Shown in pieces: positions 20,343 to 29,215 of a DNA stretch of 64,000 bases; position 1 is the first letter of the stretch, and the number at the start of each line of letters is the position of its first letter. Under the pieces are notes generated by a model. It was not told where the DNA came from and did no database searches. It was given only the letters and a program-made list of their open reading frames with translations. This stretch comes from Solirubrobacteraceae bacterium (GTDB lineage Bacteria; Actinomycetota; Thermoleophilia; Solirubrobacterales; Solirubrobacteraceae). The stretch covers positions 78,107 to 142,106 of the forward strand of contig JADGPL010000008.1 in the NCBI GenBank assembly GCA_017882455.1. The letters run 5' to 3'. The position numbers and the translations under genes were made by a program.

Positions 20343-21020
20343 TCACTCCTGGACGGGATCGATCAGCGCGAGCGTGAAGCCGTCATAGCCCTTGGCTCCG
20401 ACCGTCTGGATCGTCGTCGCGCTCACGTGCGACTCGCGCGCAAGCGCCTGGTGGAAGCGGCGCATCCCCTCCACCCCCGGGTCGCCGCTGTCGGGATCGA
20501 CCAGTGCGCCATCGCGCACCACGTTGTCCACCACGATCGCCCCGCCCGGGCGCGTGAGCTGCAGCGCCTGCTCGAAGTACTCGGGCGTGCGCTCCTTGTC
20601 CGCGTCGATGAACACCAGGTCAAACGACTCGCCGCCCTCGGCGATGAGCTGCTCGAGGGACTCGAGCGCCGGCCCCACCCGCACCTCCACCATTGCCGAG
20701 AGGCCCGCATGCTCGATGCTCGCGCTCGCCACCTCCGCATAGCGCGCATAGAGCTCGATCGTGATCAGACGCCCCCCAGAGGGCAGTGCCCGTGCGAGCC
20801 AGATCGAGCTGTAGCCGCCGAGCGTCCCCAGCTCCAGGATCCTGCTCGCGTGGTGAATTCGTGCGAGCAGGTAGAGCAGCTTGCCCTGAGCGGGGGTCAC
20901 GGCGATCGGCGGCAGACCCGCCGCGGCGCTCGCGCGCAGCGCCGCGTCCAGGGCCTCGTCCGGGCCGATCAGCAGATCCTCGACATAGGCGTCCACGTCG
21001 TTCCAGCGCTGCTCGCTCAT
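20343..21020 (-). CDS. Class I SAM-dependent O-methyltransferase (CCoAMT-like)
   Basis: ILELGTLGGYSSIWLARALPSGGRLITIE, FDLVFIDADKERTPEYFEQAL. Confidence 0.93.
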   Translation of the reverse strand: MSEQRWNDVDAYVEDLLIGPDEALDAALRASAAAGLPPIAVTPAQGKLLYLLARIHHASRILELGTLGGYSSIWLARALPSGGRLITIELYARYAEVASASIEHAGLSAMVEVRVGPALESLEQLIAEGGESFDLVFIDADKERTPEYFEQALQLTRPGGAIVVDNVVRDGALVDPDSGDPGVEGMRRFHQALARESHVSATTIQTVGAKGYDGFTLALIDPVQE

Positions 21021-21685
21021 CGCGACGCCTGCGCCCGCTCGTCCGGGCTCATCAACGCAAGCGGAACCGTCAGGCCGGCCGAGCGACGCACCGTCGCTAT
21101 CCGCCGGCCCGGCTGGACGGCCGTACGGATCTCGCCAGCGCTGTCCCCGAGCGAACGCACCGTCACATCGAGATCCTCCACGAGCAGCGCAAGACCCCAG
21201 AAGCGTGCCGGGCGATGCGGGCCGCCCGCGCGCGCCACGATCTCCGCGGGCTCCTGCACCAGCTCGAGGATCTCCCGGCCGAGCCTGAAGAACGCCTGCC
21301 GCGGCGCGCCCGCCGGGGTCGGCTGCTCGCGCACGCGCCGGAGGTCGAGCCCAGCGGCCTTCAGCGTCTCCACGCTGCGTTCGAAGAAGGGTGTCATCGC
21401 CACCACGTGATCGATCGCGCGCGCGCCGTTTGGATGGGTGCCGGCCTCCTCCTTGCCCTCTGCAGGGGCCGGGCGCTCGGAGGCGGTGGTCGGCAGCCCG
21501 TCGAGCTCGGTGCTGTGGATATCGCGCAGCGACCAGCCCACGATCCCGCGGCCGGACCCGGACCCCGTGAAGCGGATGCGCACCCCGCCCAGCAGGCAGC
21601 TCTCGCCGTCGAGCGCAAAGCCGAGCGCCTCCCAGGCGGCGGGCTCCTCCGCGAGTGTCAGCTCATCGATCGTCGTGGCGCCCAT
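21017..21685 (-). CDS. VOC (glyoxalase-like) family protein
   Basis: 222 aa; IDHVVAMTPFFERSVETLKAAGLDLRRVREQPTPAGAPRQAFFRLG; 4-bp overlap with the methyltransferase. Confidence 0.85.
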   Translation of the reverse strand: MGATTIDELTLAEEPAAWEALGFALDGESCLLGGVRIRFTGSGSGRGIVGWSLRDIHSTELDGLPTTASERPAPAEGKEEAGTHPNGARAIDHVVAMTPFFERSVETLKAAGLDLRRVREQPTPAGAPRQAFFRLGREILELVQEPAEIVARAGGPHRPARFWGLALLVEDLDVTVRSLGDSAGEIRTAVQPGRRIATVRRSAGLTVPLALMSPDERAQASR

Positions 21686-21744
21686 CGCAGCTCAACGTAC
21701 ATCTTCCGCTGGTGAGCGCATCCGCGCAGGCATAAGCTGATCGT

Positions 21745-22026
21745 ATGCAAGATCGCTCATCGCAGCACGAAACACGCCGCTCGGTGCTGGTCGTGATCCG
21801 CTACGTGCTCCCCGGCGTCGTCTCGCTCGCGGGGCTCGTAATCATGGCCATGGGCAGCGAAACCGACCTCGAGGGCGGCGCCAGCATCCTCAGCGCCGGC
21901 CTGGGCATCTACCTCATCAACTGGCTGTTCCGCATCGGCGCCGCCGGCGACCGCGACCGCGACCGCGAGGACGCGGCCCGCGAGTACTTCGACCAGCACG
22001 GCCGCTGGCCCGACGGGCAGCTGTGA
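21745..22026 (+). CDS. Small two-TM membrane protein
   Basis: 93 aa with hydrophobic segments YVLPGVVSLAGLVIMAMG and ILSAGLGIYLINWLFRI; 4-bp overlap with the next ORF. Confidence 0.75.
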   Translation: MQDRSSQHETRRSVLVVIRYVLPGVVSLAGLVIMAMGSETDLEGGASILSAGLGIYLINWLFRIGAAGDRDRDREDAAREYFDQHGRWPDGQL

Positions 22027-23747
22027 CAGGTGAGCATCGCGGACCCCCGGAGTTTCTCCATTCGTCGAAGGTGAAAGCGCACCCAGCGCGGGAGAATCCC
22101 CGGGTGAGCTCAAGGGCACCCACACCGGCCCTTGACGCCCGCGGGGAGGAGGAGGCGATCGACTCCTACCGCCCGCAGGCGCCCTTCCTCGACGAGCTGT
22201 TCGAGCTCGACGGCACGCCGCGCCCAACCGCCAGGGCGCTCGTGGAGGAGCTCAGGCGACTTGGCCCGGCCGGGCTGATCGAGGCGGGCCGTCGGCGCGA
22301 CGCGATCTTCATGCAGCAGGGCATCACCTTCGAGACCAGCGGCGGCGGCGGCGCGACGCACGAACGGCCATTTCCGCTCGACCTCGTGCCACGCGTGCTC
22401 AGCGGCCAGGAATGGCGCGACATCAAGCGCGGCCTGGCCCAGCGCATCCGCGCGCTCAACCACTTCGTCGACGACGTCTACCACGCCCGCGAGATCGTGC
22501 GCGAGGGCCTCGTGCCGTGGCGGCTGGTCGTCTCCTGCTCGCACTTCGCTCGCGCCGTCCACGGCATCCGCCCGCCCGGAGGCGTCTACACGCATGTGGC
22601 CGGCTGCGACCTCGTTCGCCACAGCGACGGCACCTGGAAGGTGATCGAGGACAACGTGCGCATTCCCTCCGGCATCTCCTACGTGCTGGAGAACCGCGCC
22701 GCGATGGCACGCCTCGTGCCCGAGCTGTTCGCCTCCTACCGCGTGCGCCCCGTCGACCACTACCCGCAGCTGCTGCTGCGCGCGCTGCGCTCGGTGGCGC
22801 CATCGGCCGAGAGCGAGGCCACGGTCGTGGTGTGGACCCCCGGCCCGGCCAACCCGGCCTACTTCGAGCACGCCTTCCTCGCCCGCCAGATGGGCGTCGA
22901 GCTGGTCGAGGCATCCGACCTCGTCGTCCGCGACGACGTCCTCTACATGCGCACCACGCGCGGCCTCGAGCGCGCCCACGCCGTCTATCGCCGCCTCGAC
23001 GACGACTTCGTCGACCCGCTCGAGTTCCGCTCCGACTCGCTGCTCGGCGTGCCCGGGCTGGTGCGCGCCTACCGTGCCGGCAGCGTGGCGATCGCCAACG
23101 CGTTCGGTACCGGCGTGGCCGATGACAAGGCGATCTACTGCTTCGTCCCCGACATGATCCGCTTCTACCTGGGGGAGGAGCCGATCCTCGAAAACGTCAA
23201 GACCTATCTACTGTCCGACCCCGAGGTGCTCGAGCACGTGCTCGGGCGCCTCGACCAGCTCGTGATCAAGCCCACAGGCGAGTCCGGCGGGCGCGGTGTG
23301 ATGATCGGACCGCATGCCGAGGAGGCCGAGATCGCGCGCATGCGAGACGTCATCAGCGCCCACCCCGAACGCTGGATCGCGCAGGACGTCGTGCGCCTGT
23401 CCACCGTGCCCACCGTCGGCATCGACGGCGTGCTCGCGCCCCGCCACGTCGACCTGCGCCCGTTCGCCGTCTTCGGCGAGCGCATCGACATCGTGCCCGG
23501 AGGCCTCACGCGCGTCGCCCTCGATGACGGCTCGCTGATCGTCAACTCCTCGCGCGGCGGCGGCTCCAAGGACACGTGGGTGCTCGAGGACGGCGATGAC
23601 GCCGACCGCGCCGGCCCGCCGATCGCCGACACCCAGCCCCCGGCGCTCCCCGACCTGCGCTACGGCGCCTGGACCGGGCAGCAGCAGCAACAACAGCAAT
23701 TGCATCCGCCGTCTCCGCAGGGCCCGCAGCGCAGGAAGACCCTCTGA
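22023..23747 (+). CDS. Circularly permuted type 2 ATP-grasp protein
   Basis: GITFETSGG...RPFPLDLVPRVLSGQEWRDIKRGLAQRIRALNHFVDDVY, VIEDNVRIPSGISYVLENR, VIKPTGESGGRGVMIGP; true start may be downstream of 22023. Confidence 0.93.
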   Translation: MTGEHRGPPEFLHSSKVKAHPARENPRVSSRAPTPALDARGEEEAIDSYRPQAPFLDELFELDGTPRPTARALVEELRRLGPAGLIEAGRRRDAIFMQQGITFETSGGGGATHERPFPLDLVPRVLSGQEWRDIKRGLAQRIRALNHFVDDVYHAREIVREGLVPWRLVVSCSHFARAVHGIRPPGGVYTHVAGCDLVRHSDGTWKVIEDNVRIPSGISYVLENRAAMARLVPELFASYRVRPVDHYPQLLLRALRSVAPSAESEATVVVWTPGPANPAYFEHAFLARQMGVELVEASDLVVRDDVLYMRTTRGLERAHAVYRRLDDDFVDPLEFRSDSLLGVPGLVRAYRAGSVAIANAFGTGVADDKAIYCFVPDMIRFYLGEEPILENVKTYLLSDPEVLEHVLGRLDQLVIKPTGESGGRGVMIGPHAEEAEIARMRDVISAHPERWIAQDVVRLSTVPTVGIDGVLAPRHVDLRPFAVFGERIDIVPGGLTRVALDDGSLIVNSSRGGGSKDTWVLEDGDDADRAGPPIADTQPPALPDLRYGAWTGQQQQQQQLHPPSPQGPQRRKTL

Positions 23748-24682
23748 TGCTCGCGCGGATCGCGCACGAGCTCTACTGGCTGGGGCGCAACCTGGCGCGC
23801 GCCGAGTTCACCGCCCGCGCCGTGGAGGCCGTCTTCCAGGCCGAGCTGCAGGGCACCTCCGACGCCGCGCCCGGCGTCAGCTTCGGCTCGGGCGGACTGC
23901 TGGCGATGTTCGGCGACGTCGATGAAAGCCAGCACTCGAGCCAGGCGCTCGGCCAGCTCACGCTCGACGCCGAGCGCCCTGGCTCGATGCTCGCCTCGAT
24001 CGAGCGCGCGCGCGAGGGCGCGCGCACCGTGCGCGACGTGATCAGCGCCGAGATGTGGGAGGCGATCAACACGACCGCCCTGGGCCTCCGTGGCGGCGGG
24101 CAGCCGGGATGGACCGCGCCCGCCGGCCCCTACCTGGCCTCGCAGTACGTCAAGGAGCGCACCGCGCTGATCTGGGGGGTGTCCAACCGCACGATGCTGC
24201 GCGACGAGGCCAAGTGCTTCCTCGACGCCGGCGGGCTGATCGAGATCTCCGACATGGTCCTGCGCATGCTGCGGATCGCGATGCCGCCCGGGGACAGCGC
24301 ACCGGCCGACGGCCAGGCCCTGATCCTGCTCCAGGCCGTGGGCGGCTTTCACGCCTACCTGCGCGCCGTCACCGCGCCTCCCAACGCCCACCCGGTCGCA
24401 CGCTTCCTGCTGTTCGAGCGCGCCTACCCCGACAGCGTGGCCGCCTGCGTGGACTCGCTCAACGACGTCTTCACGATGGCCGACGCCGGCCCGCGCAACT
24501 CCAAGCCCGTGCTGCGCGTCAGCCGACTGGCCGCCGACCTAGACTTCCAGCGCCGCGCCCTTCCCGACGGAGCCGAGTTGACCGACATCTGCAAACAGAC
24601 CCAGCAGGAGCTCGCGCGCATCGACCAGGACGTGGCCGAGCGATACTTCGCCGGCGCCGCGTCGGCCGGCCTGAGGAGGTGA
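23747..24682 (+). CDS. Alpha-E domain-containing protein
   Basis: MLARIAHELYWLGRNLARAEFTARAVEA; follows the ATP-grasp gene with 1-bp stop/start overlap. Confidence 0.93.
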   Translation: MLARIAHELYWLGRNLARAEFTARAVEAVFQAELQGTSDAAPGVSFGSGGLLAMFGDVDESQHSSQALGQLTLDAERPGSMLASIERAREGARTVRDVISAEMWEAINTTALGLRGGGQPGWTAPAGPYLASQYVKERTALIWGVSNRTMLRDEAKCFLDAGGLIEISDMVLRMLRIAMPPGDSAPADGQALILLQAVGGFHAYLRAVTAPPNAHPVARFLLFERAYPDSVAACVDSLNDVFTMADAGPRNSKPVLRVSRLAADLDFQRRALPDGAELTDICKQTQQELARIDQDVAERYFAGAASAGLRR

Positions 24683-24689
24683 GCCGCCC

Positions 24690-25565
24690 GTGCACTTCGC
24701 GATCCGCTTCCTCACCGAATATCACTACGACGCACCGGTCACCGACAACCTGAACGCCCTGCGGGTGCGCCCCGCCACGACCTCCACGCAACGCTGCGAC
24801 GAGTTCCACACCCGCATCGAGCCCGAGGCGCGCGTCAGCCGCCACCTCGACTACTTCGGCACCGAGGTGATCGAGTTCGGCATCCCCACCAGCCACGAGC
24901 AGCTCACCATCGACGTTCGCGCGCGGGTCGTCACCTCGGCGCCACCCGATCCGCCCGAGGGCTCGTGGGACGGGCTGCTCACCCCCGCCTACTTCGACGC
25001 CGCCGGCGAGTTCGCCCTGCCCTGGCAGGACCAGCCCTCGATCGCCGGCCTCGAGAGCCTGCACGACGCGCTCGAGGCAGAGTGCCCGCTGGAGACCCTC
25101 GAAACGCTGTGCGAGCTGATTCCCGACCGCTTCGAGTACCGGCCCGGGGCGACCTACGTGGGCTCGACCGTGAGCGACCTGCTCGACATGGGCGCGGGCG
25201 TCTGCCAGGACTTCGTGCACCTCTCCCTCGTGCTCCTGCGCCGCCGCGGAATCGCCGCGCGCTACGTCTCCGGCTACCTGTGGGCCGCCCCCCACGACGA
25301 GGGCGCCGACTCGATGGAGCTCGACACCCACGCCTGGCTCGAGGCGCTGCTGCCGTGCAGCGACGGCCGTGGAGAGCCGGTTTGGGTGAGCGCCGACCCC
25401 ACCAACCGCGGACTCGCCGGCGAGGCGCACGTGAAGATCGGTCATGGCCGCTTCTACTCCGACGTGCCTCCGGTCAAGGGGCTCTACATGGGCGGCGCCA
25501 CCTCCCAGCTCGAGGCCGCCGTGACCATGTCGCGACTGGACCCGCAGACGAGCGCGCGCGCCTGA
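24690..25565 (+). CDS. Transglutaminase-like family protein
   Basis: GAGVCQDFVHLSLVLLRRRGIAARYVSGYL, DTHAWLEALLP, DPTN catalytic triad context. Confidence 0.94.
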   Translation: MHFAIRFLTEYHYDAPVTDNLNALRVRPATTSTQRCDEFHTRIEPEARVSRHLDYFGTEVIEFGIPTSHEQLTIDVRARVVTSAPPDPPEGSWDGLLTPAYFDAAGEFALPWQDQPSIAGLESLHDALEAECPLETLETLCELIPDRFEYRPGATYVGSTVSDLLDMGAGVCQDFVHLSLVLLRRRGIAARYVSGYLWAAPHDEGADSMELDTHAWLEALLPCSDGRGEPVWVSADPTNRGLAGEAHVKIGHGRFYSDVPPVKGLYMGGATSQLEAAVTMSRLDPQTSARA

Positions 25566-25572
25566 GCCGCGC

Positions 25573-26574
25573 TCAGCCGTGGTAGCGGGCGATCACTTCG
25601 GTGAACGCGTAGGGCTGCTGGGCGATCCCGCTGCAGGAGTCCGAGCTGCCTTCCCCGGGCGCGCAGGGACGGTCGCGGTTGAGCGACCAGAAGGCGAGGC
25701 GCCCGAGGTGGCGCAGCTGGGCGAAGGACAGCATCGTGTCGAAGTCTTCGAGGCTCACCGTCTCCGAGGCTTCATCGGTTTCCCCGTTCATCGACGAGAT
25801 GCCAGCGTGCTCGTAGGCCGTGGCCGCCGAGATCGGATAGGCGGAGACGAGGTCCTGCACGAGCCCTTCCACGGCCCTGGTGGAGGCGTGGCCCATGTCC
25901 GTGAGCGCGGGACCGAAGTCGAACGGCATCAGCGTCCAGACCGTGGGCTGAAAGCCGATCACGGCGGCGTCCGCTATCAGGCTCCTGCCGTCCCTGTCCG
26001 GGCCGGATTCTTCGGTCCCGACCGTGATCGAGATCTCCAGTCCCGGGTTGGCCCGCTGCACGCTCGCGAGCGCTTCCACGACCCGTTTGCGGACCTTCTT
26101 GCTGGTGAGCTCGCCATGCTCGATGTCGACGTCGATCGCCTTCAGCGAGTAGGCGTCGATCACCTTCTGGTAGGCCCCCGCCAACGCCGAGACGCTCTTG
26201 CACGAGTTGCCGAGCTTCTTTCCGCTCCAGCCGCCGAAGGAGACGACCACGTCCCCGCCCGCCGCACGGATGCTTTCGATCGCCGCCTGGTCGGATCCGC
26301 CCAGCAGCGGCCGCGTGCCATCCCATGTCGGGTTGCACGCCCCGTGGGAGAGGATGAAGGCCAGCGTCAGGTCCTTGATCCCCGTGTTGGCCAGCACCGA
26401 GGCCGGCGGCTGCGGATTGCCCCAGCCCAGGTACTCATACGGCGCCGCCAGCTCGACCGGCTGCGTGGCGGCCGTGGCGAGCGACACGCCCGAGCTGAGC
26501 GCGCCGCACATCAGGCCGAGCGCGGCCCACGCCAAGCCTGCACGGGCCATCGGCCGAGACCCCCTCCCCACCAT
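25573..26574 (-). CDS. Secreted GH18 chitinase-like protein
   Basis: Signal peptide; YLGWGNPQPP, GGDVVVSFGGWSGKKLGNSC, LKAIDVDIEHGE; GH18-type fold, catalytic DxxDxDxE degenerate. Confidence 0.8.
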   Translation of the reverse strand: MVGRGSRPMARAGLAWAALGLMCGALSSGVSLATAATQPVELAAPYEYLGWGNPQPPASVLANTGIKDLTLAFILSHGACNPTWDGTRPLLGGSDQAAIESIRAAGGDVVVSFGGWSGKKLGNSCKSVSALAGAYQKVIDAYSLKAIDVDIEHGELTSKKVRKRVVEALASVQRANPGLEISITVGTEESGPDRDGRSLIADAAVIGFQPTVWTLMPFDFGPALTDMGHASTRAVEGLVQDLVSAYPISAATAYEHAGISSMNGETDEASETVSLEDFDTMLSFAQLRHLGRLAFWSLNRDRPCAPGEGSSDSCSGIAQQPYAFTEVIARYHG

Positions 26575-26705
26575 TGGCTGCAGGATACACGCGCCAGCTT
26601 TGCCGTCTTGTGTCTTTCGACTGGCTGGCGATGCCACCGTGGCGCCCGCTCTCGGGCGGCAGCGAGCGGCCGTGAACAGGTTCCAGGCGAGGACGCCCAG
26701 GCGCC

Positions 26706-27179
26706 TCAGGCGCGCGCCGCGGGCAGGGTGTAGACGAGCCATGGCTCGCGCACCCCGCCGACGCGGTCATAGACGGCTTGGGCGCGGCGATTGTCGGGCG
26801 CCGTCTGCCATTCGAGCCTGACCGCTTTGCGGTCGCCACAGCGCTGCAGGCATTCCTCGATCAGGCGCCGCGCCAGGCCCGAGCCGCGCGCGGCAGGGAT
26901 GACATAGAGGTCGTTCATGATCCCGATCCGGGCCGCCTCGGTCGTGTCCCAGCTCCAGAAGATCGTGGCGAAGCCCACCGCCTCGCCGCGCTCGTCGCGC
27001 GCGATCAGCTGCATCCCCTCCAGATCGGGGTCGGCCAGCAGCGAGCGGGAGAGCGCGAGCAGCTGCTCATCGCCGGGCGCCGTGTCGTAGAAGTCGCAGT
27101 AGGCGCGCATCAGCACCAGCAGGTCCGCCACGTCCTCGGCGGCGGCCGTCGCGATCGTGAGATCATCGAGAGATGGCAC
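26706..27179 (-). CDS. GNAT family N-acetyltransferase
   Basis: IMNDLYVIPAARGSGLARRLIEECLQRC acetyl-CoA binding motif. Confidence 0.92.
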   Translation of the reverse strand: MPSLDDLTIATAAAEDVADLLVLMRAYCDFYDTAPGDEQLLALSRSLLADPDLEGMQLIARDERGEAVGFATIFWSWDTTEAARIGIMNDLYVIPAARGSGLARRLIEECLQRCGDRKAVRLEWQTAPDNRRAQAVYDRVGGVREPWLVYTLPAARA

Positions 27180-27309
27180 CGCACGAGGATGCTAACTCAG
27201 GGCTGGCGGCGCGTGAGCGCATGCCCGGCGCCGCCTCCCGCGCCCACCGCAGCCCGCCGCGCCTCCGGCGGCCACCGCGGCGGCCACGGCGGCGGAGGGC
27301 GTCAACGGC

Positions 27310-27660
27310 TCAGCCTGAAGGCGTCTCGCGACTCAGCGCGAACGGGCTGCCCTCGCTGTCCTTGCAGATCGCCCAACGCTCGCCGGGATGCACAACGGTG
27401 CCTCCCAGCGCTGTGACCTGCTCGAGCGTCGCCGGAATGTCCGCCACCGCGAAGTAGGGCAGCGAGAAGGAGTCGCCCGGACCGCGACCGCGCTGATGCA
27501 CACCGAGGGCCGGCGACCCGGCCGGGGTCTGCCAGCCTTCGCCGTCAGCAGCCTCGCGCGCCTGCAGCTCCACACCGAGAACGCCGCTCCAGAAGCGCAG
27601 CGCACGCTCGGGATCGTCGGCAGGGAACTCGATCAGCGAAAACGCGGACACCCCATGCAC
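27310..27660 (-). CDS. VOC family protein
   Basis: IEFPADDPERALRFWSGVLGVELQ; C-terminal WAICKDSEGSPFALS. Confidence 0.88.
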   Translation of the reverse strand: MHGVSAFSLIEFPADDPERALRFWSGVLGVELQAREAADGEGWQTPAGSPALGVHQRGRGPGDSFSLPYFAVADIPATLEQVTALGGTVVHPGERWAICKDSEGSPFALSRETPSG

Positions 27661-27682
27661 GATAACGCTCGGAGCCCGCCAT

Positions 27683-28636
27683 CTAACCTCGCCTGTAGCC
27701 GAGCAGCGCGAAGCTCTCGAGGGCGCCGTCCACGCCAGTCTCGGCGGCGTCCACGCGGCTCATCGCTTCGCGATGTTCCTGAACGCCTCCTGTCCTGGCG
27801 TCGCTCGCGAGCGCACCGTAGGCTTCATGCGCCTTCAGCAGCGCGGTCACCAGCGCGGTTGCGGCGGCGCTGGCCGCCACCGGCGGTTCGAGGCGACCGA
27901 GAGCTGCGGCAGCGGCCGAGAAGCTACCGGCGAGGCTCGCGGCCAGCGAGCTCACGGCTGCGAGCGAGGCGGCGTGGGCCATCTCCCCCCTGAGCGCCAG
28001 GCGTTCGCGCTCGAGCGCACCGATCGCCGCGCTCAGCGCCTGGGTATAGCCGGCATCCGGCGCCAGGTCATACTCCGATTGGCCCAACAGCGAGAACTGG
28101 GCCACGATCTGTGCACACTGCTTCAGGTAGGAGGCCGCCGTCGGGGTTGCGTAGCAGGCAAGGACCGTGGGGCCGGCGCTGTTGCGGTTGGGAACCACGA
28201 ACAGCTCGAGCGTTCTGGCGTAGCCCGCGACGCTCATCCGGCTGTAGCCGTATGCCTGGCCGCCCACGAAGTTCAGTACTTCAGTGTGGGGAACTCCGTG
28301 TATGAGTGACAGGAAGCCGGCTGGAAGCGGGCCCGGTTCCCCGGAGGGAAGCTGTCCGGCGATCAGTCCCGCACTGCCGGCCTGGCCGGTCGGCGCGAGC
28401 AGGACCGGTTCGGCGATCGCGAGCCCGGGGATCGCAGCGGCGCCAGCCGTCCTGCTCCAGTCGGCGGGGTATTCGAGCAGCACGCTCGCGACCGAGACGA
28501 CGCGTGTTCGCCGGCCGAAGGCGGCACCAGTGCTCGTGGTGGCGCGGTGAGAGCCGGCAAGGTACCCCAGGATCGCCATCGCGATCAGGAGCGGCACCCC
28601 CACGATGATCAGGTTTCGTGAAGACGACGGGTACAC
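27683..28636 (-). CDS. Membrane-anchored hypothetical protein
   Basis: N-terminal TM LIIVGVPLLIAMAILGYLAG, extracytoplasmic C-terminus with Ala-rich helical part. Confidence 0.7.
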   Translation of the reverse strand: MYPSSSRNLIIVGVPLLIAMAILGYLAGSHRATTSTGAAFGRRTRVVSVASVLLEYPADWSRTAGAAAIPGLAIAEPVLLAPTGQAGSAGLIAGQLPSGEPGPLPAGFLSLIHGVPHTEVLNFVGGQAYGYSRMSVAGYARTLELFVVPNRNSAGPTVLACYATPTAASYLKQCAQIVAQFSLLGQSEYDLAPDAGYTQALSAAIGALERERLALRGEMAHAASLAAVSSLAASLAGSFSAAAAALGRLEPPVAASAAATALVTALLKAHEAYGALASDARTGGVQEHREAMSRVDAAETGVDGALESFALLGYRRG

Positions 28637-28639
28637 AGC

Positions 28640-29215
28640 TCAACCGGAGCTGTCGAACGAGGTGCCCCGGCCATGCTGGGACTTTTCACTCCCGCCGGCG
28701 CCACCCGAGCCGCCCTTGGGGGCGGACGGGGCCGCGGCTTTGGAGGGGGCCGGCTTGGCTGCTGGCGCCGGCGCCGGCGCGGGAGCGGGCGCGGGGGCCC
28801 TCGGGGGTGATGCCACGACGGTGGGGGCGCTCCCTTCGGTGACAGCGCCGGACGGAGCCGTCGGCACGCTCGCCTGCACAGGCGCAGCGGCGGTCACGGC
28901 CGAGCTGACGGCGGGAGCGGGCGGACCCGTGACGGCCACGCGTATGGGCACACGCGCCGGCGCGACGGATTCCAGGCCGATCGGGGGAGCGCTACCGAGA
29001 CTGGCCGGGATCGCCACGCCTGCTGATTCTGCGACGATGCTGGTCGAGCTCTGTTCGCTTGGTGCGGCGCCAGGCGTGGCGGCACGCCCGAGGGCGAAGA
29101 ACCCGGCGAACAGCGCGGCAGAGGTGCAGGCGAGGACGATCACGCCACGGCGATCGATGTCCGAGCGGAGGCTCCGCAGATGGATCCAGCGTCGCGCTGC
29201 TCGCACCGTGCTCAT
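28640..29215 (-). CDS. Membrane-anchored protein with Ala/Pro-rich linker
   Basis: MSTVRAARRWIHLRSLRSDIDRRGVIVLACTSAALFAGFFALG...APAPAPAPAPAPAAKPAPSK; ATGA overlap with the upstream stop at 29212. Confidence 0.75.
   Translation of the reverse strand: MSTVRAARRWIHLRSLRSDIDRRGVIVLACTSAALFAGFFALGRAATPGAAPSEQSSTSIVAESAGVAIPASLGSAPPIGLESVAPARVPIRVAVTGPPAPAVSSAVTAAAPVQASVPTAPSGAVTEGSAPTVVASPPRAPAPAPAPAPAPAAKPAPSKAAAPSAPKGGSGGAGGSEKSQHGRGTSFDSSG

Noticed and set aside
28740-28800. GGCGCCGGCGCCGGCGCGGGAGCGGGCGCGGGGG as a DNA repeat or mobile-element end
   Set aside because: Explained by the Ala-Pro linker codons of the 28640..29215 protein.
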